Below are positions 61,754 through 64,000 of a stretch of 64,000 nucleotides of DNA, piece by piece. A model generated the notes under the pieces. That model saw only the letters and a program-made list of their open reading frames with translations. It was not told the DNA's origin and did not search any database. The stretch spans positions 682,001 through 746,000 of the forward strand of contig OY762821.2 of NCBI GenBank assembly GCA_963666475.2, written 5' to 3'. A program made the position numbers and the translations under genes. This DNA is from JBFHIZ01 sp963666475. Lineage in GTDB: Bacteria; Bacillota; Clostridia; Lachnospirales; Lachnospiraceae. How positions within the stretch are numbered: the first letter of the stretch is position 1; every line of letters begins with the position of its first letter.

Positions 61754-62739
61754 TCAATTAGGTCGTTTTGAAATCTGGAAAGATGTTCATAAGGTAAAAT
61801 TTGTCTGCCACGGTACAATCCACAGCCATCATTGATCAAAGAATTGTTCATTGCTGCAAACATATTTACATCTAGTTTTGAAAGCTCAAGCTGTTGGAGT
61901 TCGATTCCGCGTACGTATGCTTCATCAAAATAAATATTTTCTCCTTCTGGAATGGTGTCTCTTCTGGCGCGCTCGCTTTTTTGACGTTCTTCATATCCGA
62001 GATGGTTAGCGGGACCAATTTCTGCATAATCATCCATTTCCTTCGTTCGAAGTTGCATTTCTATGTAACATCTTGCAATGTTGTCATAAAAAGTAATGTG
62101 TAAAGAGCGATAATCATTTTCAGCAGAATAAGATATATAATCGCGGTAATAAGGGCTAACACTTGGGTGCAGAAGTTTTGAATTTTTTTCGCTCGAGAAA
62201 GCGGAAAGTTCTGCCGTAAATCCACGTTCTTCCATAAAAGCGGGGAGCTTGTTCGCAACATCATAAAGATACTTGAGTTCTTCTTGTTCTCTTGATTCCC
62301 CTTGTTTTAAATGACATTTTGGAAGAGAAATGACGATGCGATATGCAATCAAGTCACGAAAACAACTGAGACTGTTTTTTAAATCAGGCAATGTTGGGTA
62401 CGTTTTGTGCTCTTTGTAATAGTTATAAATGTATTCTACAATATATCCATTGAATTTTTCTTCTGCACGAAAGAGCGATTTGATTCGACCTTTAAATGTG
62501 AAGGCAAGAAAAGGATAATCATTTGCCATGAGTTTATAGAAATCTCGAATTCTTTGGGACTGAGAAGTCAAAAAGTCGTTGTGCTGCAGTAATTCAGTGA
62601 TTTGCAATAGAAAATTACAATGCACAAGGTCGATTTGATTTTTGGTTGTTTTTGCAGACTCCTTTAAGTCTTCTGTATAATTCTGTAAGATCTTAAGGAC
62701 GGTATCTCCAGAGTATAGGTAATCATTTAATTTTATCAT
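61750..62739 (-). CDS. RelA/SpoT nucleotidyltransferase-domain protein
   Basis: A 329-residue protein. The (p)ppGpp synthetase-type core covers residues 80-255: RIKSLFRAEEK (85-95), DLIAYRIV (Asp129), YRSLH (210-214), IEMQLRT (Glu227) and AEIGPANHLGYE (239-250). There is no hydrolase, TGS or ACT domain. It is longer than the usual small alarmone synthetases of about 210-220 residues, with an extra 75-residue N-terminal helical part and a C-terminal extension. It could make alarmones or modify another nucleotide. It is next to luxS but on the other strand. Confidence 0.82.
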   Translation of the reverse strand: MIKLNDYLYSGDTVLKILQNYTEDLKESAKTTKNQIDLVHCNFLLQITELLQHNDFLTSQSQRIRDFYKLMANDYPFLAFTFKGRIKSLFRAEEKFNGYIVEYIYNYYKEHKTYPTLPDLKNSLSCFRDLIAYRIVISLPKCHLKQGESREQEELKYLYDVANKLPAFMEERGFTAELSAFSSEKNSKLLHPSVSPYYRDYISYSAENDYRSLHITFYDNIARCYIEMQLRTKEMDDYAEIGPANHLGYEERQKSERARRDTIPEGENIYFDEAYVRGIELQQLELSKLDVNMFAAMNNSLINDGCGLYRGRQILPYEHLSRFQNDLID

Positions 62740-62834
62740 AAAGTAGTCATTACCTCCTTGTTTAACGATTTAAAGTGATATATATGTATCATACTGAAAT
62801 CATGCAATAATTGCAAACAAAACATAATTCATAG

Positions 62835-62863
62835 TTGTTCATTTTGTGAAAACAAAGTATACT
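62835..62863 (+). promoter_or_regulatory. Promoter of luxS
   Basis: TTGTTC (62835-62840) and TATACT (62858-62863) with a 17-base spacer, 48 bases before the start codon. Confidence 0.6.
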
Positions 62864-62911
62864 TGAGGGAAGAAAAAGATTCGATGATGTAAGAAAGAAA
62901 GGGATAATCAT

Positions 62912-63391
62912 ATGGAGAAAATAACAAGTTTTACAATTGACCATATTCGTTTACAGCCGGGAGTATATGTATCTAGAAAAGATGCTGTTGGAGATGCGGT
63001 AATCACAACATTTGATCTGCGCATGACAAGTCCAAATGAAGAGCCAGTCATGAATACGGCGGAAATGCATGCAATTGAACATTTGGCAGCAACGTTTCTT
63101 CGTAACCATCATGTATATAAAGAACGAATTATTTATTTTGGACCAATGGGGTGTCGGACTGGATTTTATTTGCTGTTAAATGGAGATTTCGAGTCCAAGG
63201 ACATCGTGTTATTGATGATTGAATTGTTTGAATTTATTCGTGATTTTAAAGATGAGATTCCTGGCGCTACGGCAAAAGATTGTGGAAATTACCAGGACAT
63301 GAATCTCAATATGGCAAACTATTTAGCTAGAAAATATTTGGATGAAGTATTATATGATATTGATGATAGTCAGTTACAGTATCCAGAGTAA
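62912..63391 (+). CDS. luxS: S-ribosylhomocysteine lyase LuxS
   Basis: A 159-residue enzyme that cleaves S-ribosylhomocysteine to homocysteine and DPD, the precursor of AI-2. Metal ligands His53 and His57 in HAIEH (catalytic Glu56) and Cys124 in AKDCGNYQDMN, and catalytic Cys81 in MGCRTGF, are present. Length is normal. The nucleosidase gene that makes its substrate follows 30 bases later. Confidence 0.96.
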   Translation: MEKITSFTIDHIRLQPGVYVSRKDAVGDAVITTFDLRMTSPNEEPVMNTAEMHAIEHLAATFLRNHHVYKERIIYFGPMGCRTGFYLLLNGDFESKDIVLLMIELFEFIRDFKDEIPGATAKDCGNYQDMNLNMANYLARKYLDEVLYDIDDSQLQYPE

Positions 63392-63421
63392 ATGATGAAT
63401 ACGAAAGGCTTGGAATGAATC

Positions 63422-64000
63422 ATGAGTAAAATTGGTATTATTGGAGCAATGGAACTTGAAGTTAAAGAATTAAAAGATCAAATCAAGAATTGCAGAATCA
63501 CAAACAAGGCAGGAATGGATTTTTATGAAGGCATTATAAATGATGCAGATGTTGTTGTGGTACGATGTGGAATCGGAAAAGTAAATGCGGCGCTCTGTGT
63601 TCAAATCATGGTCGATATTTTTGAGGTTACACATTTAATTAATACAGGAGTTGCAGGATCATTAAACGCAAAATTAGACATAGGGGATATATTAATCTCA
63701 AAGGATGCGATTCATCATGATGTAGATGTTCGTGTTTTTGGATACCCTCTCGGAGAAGTTCCACAGTTAGGAACCAGAGAATTTGAAGCAGATGAGAATT
63801 TAATTCGGATGGCCAAAGAATCCTGCGATAAAGTCAACCCAGATATTCATTCCATGATTGGAAGAGTAGTCAGTGGAGATCAATTTATATCAAATAAGGA
63901 GGTCAAAGACAATTTGATTTCTGAATTTCAAGGAGATTGTGCGGAAATGGAAGGTGCTTCCATTGCACATGGTGCATATCTGAACCAGATTCCTTTTGTG
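63422..64000 (+). CDS. mtnN: MTA/SAH nucleosidase, 3' end beyond the window
   Basis: The first 193 residues of 5'-methylthioadenosine/S-adenosylhomocysteine nucleosidase: IGIIGAMELEVKELK, LINTGVAGSLN, GDILISKDAIHHDVDVR, GRVVSGDQFI and CAEMEGASIAH. It makes S-ribosylhomocysteine for LuxS, which fits their adjacency. The usual length is about 230, so about 40 residues lie outside the window. Confidence 0.95.
   Translation, partial: MSKIGIIGAMELEVKELKDQIKNCRITNKAGMDFYEGIINDADVVVVRCGIGKVNAALCVQIMVDIFEVTHLINTGVAGSLNAKLDIGDILISKDAIHHDVDVRVFGYPLGEVPQLGTREFEADENLIRMAKESCDKVNPDIHSMIGRVVSGDQFISNKEVKDNLISEFQGDCAEMEGASIAHGAYLNQIPFV

Overview
The window is AT-rich DNA from a Gram-positive, low-GC bacterium. 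It most resembles a gut-type Lachnospiraceae/Clostridia: strong AGGAGG ribosome binding sites, lipobox lipoproteins, GHKL/LytTR two-component systems, GPH sugar symporters and a luxS-mtnN end. This is inference from gene content; no rRNA or tRNA was found to place it. Nearly all of it is coding, and there are no insertion sequences, prophage genes or CRISPR arrays.

Layout. 1-1186: end of a spermidine/putrescine ABC operon (potC tail, potD). 1395-3412: GHKL/LytTR pair 1. 3578-13979: glycoside cassette 1, with cytosolic GH78 rhamnosidase, GPH transporter, GH2, then a separately promoted membrane-anchored GH3 and a small four-helix membrane protein. 14201-16213: glycosyltransferase and a Ca2+/cation exchanger. 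16925-22891: rhamnose catabolism (AraC-type regulator, rhaB, rhaA, rhaD, lactaldehyde reductase), preceded by a 711-bp repeat-bearing gap. 23063-29252: two diguanylate cyclases (one with a nonsense codon near its end), an Fe-S aldo/keto reductase, LMW phosphatase, PadR, a NapH-like Fe-S membrane protein and TetR with twin operators. 29476-33850: DUF6273-like surface protein, GtrA-like protein and an extracellular GH78 lipoprotein. 33977-36033: LytTR/GHKL pair 2 (minus strand), divergent from cassette 2 at 36243-51934: lipoprotein, GH3, small membrane protein, lipoprotein, GH2, GH2, GPH transporter, InlB-repeat lipoprotein, GH3. 52047-60144: SDRs, chemoreceptor, NarL-type two-component system, sugar isomerase-like protein, DUF1801 protein and S41 peptidase. 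60348-61753: a decayed locus where an ATC-hydrolase-like gene and a TetR gene have lost their 5' ends head to head. 61750-64000: RelA/SpoT-domain protein, luxS and start of mtnN.

How it fits together. Surface enzymes (lipoprotein GH78 and three GH3 proteins tethered at both ends) would trim rhamnose- and glucose/galactose-type decorated glycosides outside the cell. GPH symporters would import small glycosides, which cytosolic GH78 and GH2 enzymes cleave. Rhamnose would then pass through RhaA, RhaB and RhaD to DHAP and lactaldehyde, with lactaldehyde reduced to 1,2-propanediol. Each glycoside cassette lies next to its own LytTR two-component system. The divergent promoter of cassette 2 carries a LytTR-like pair of direct repeats. 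The strongest candidate for an undescribed system is this repeated module: doubly tethered, domain-permuted GH3, small four-helix membrane partner, beta-rich lipoproteins and LytTR control.
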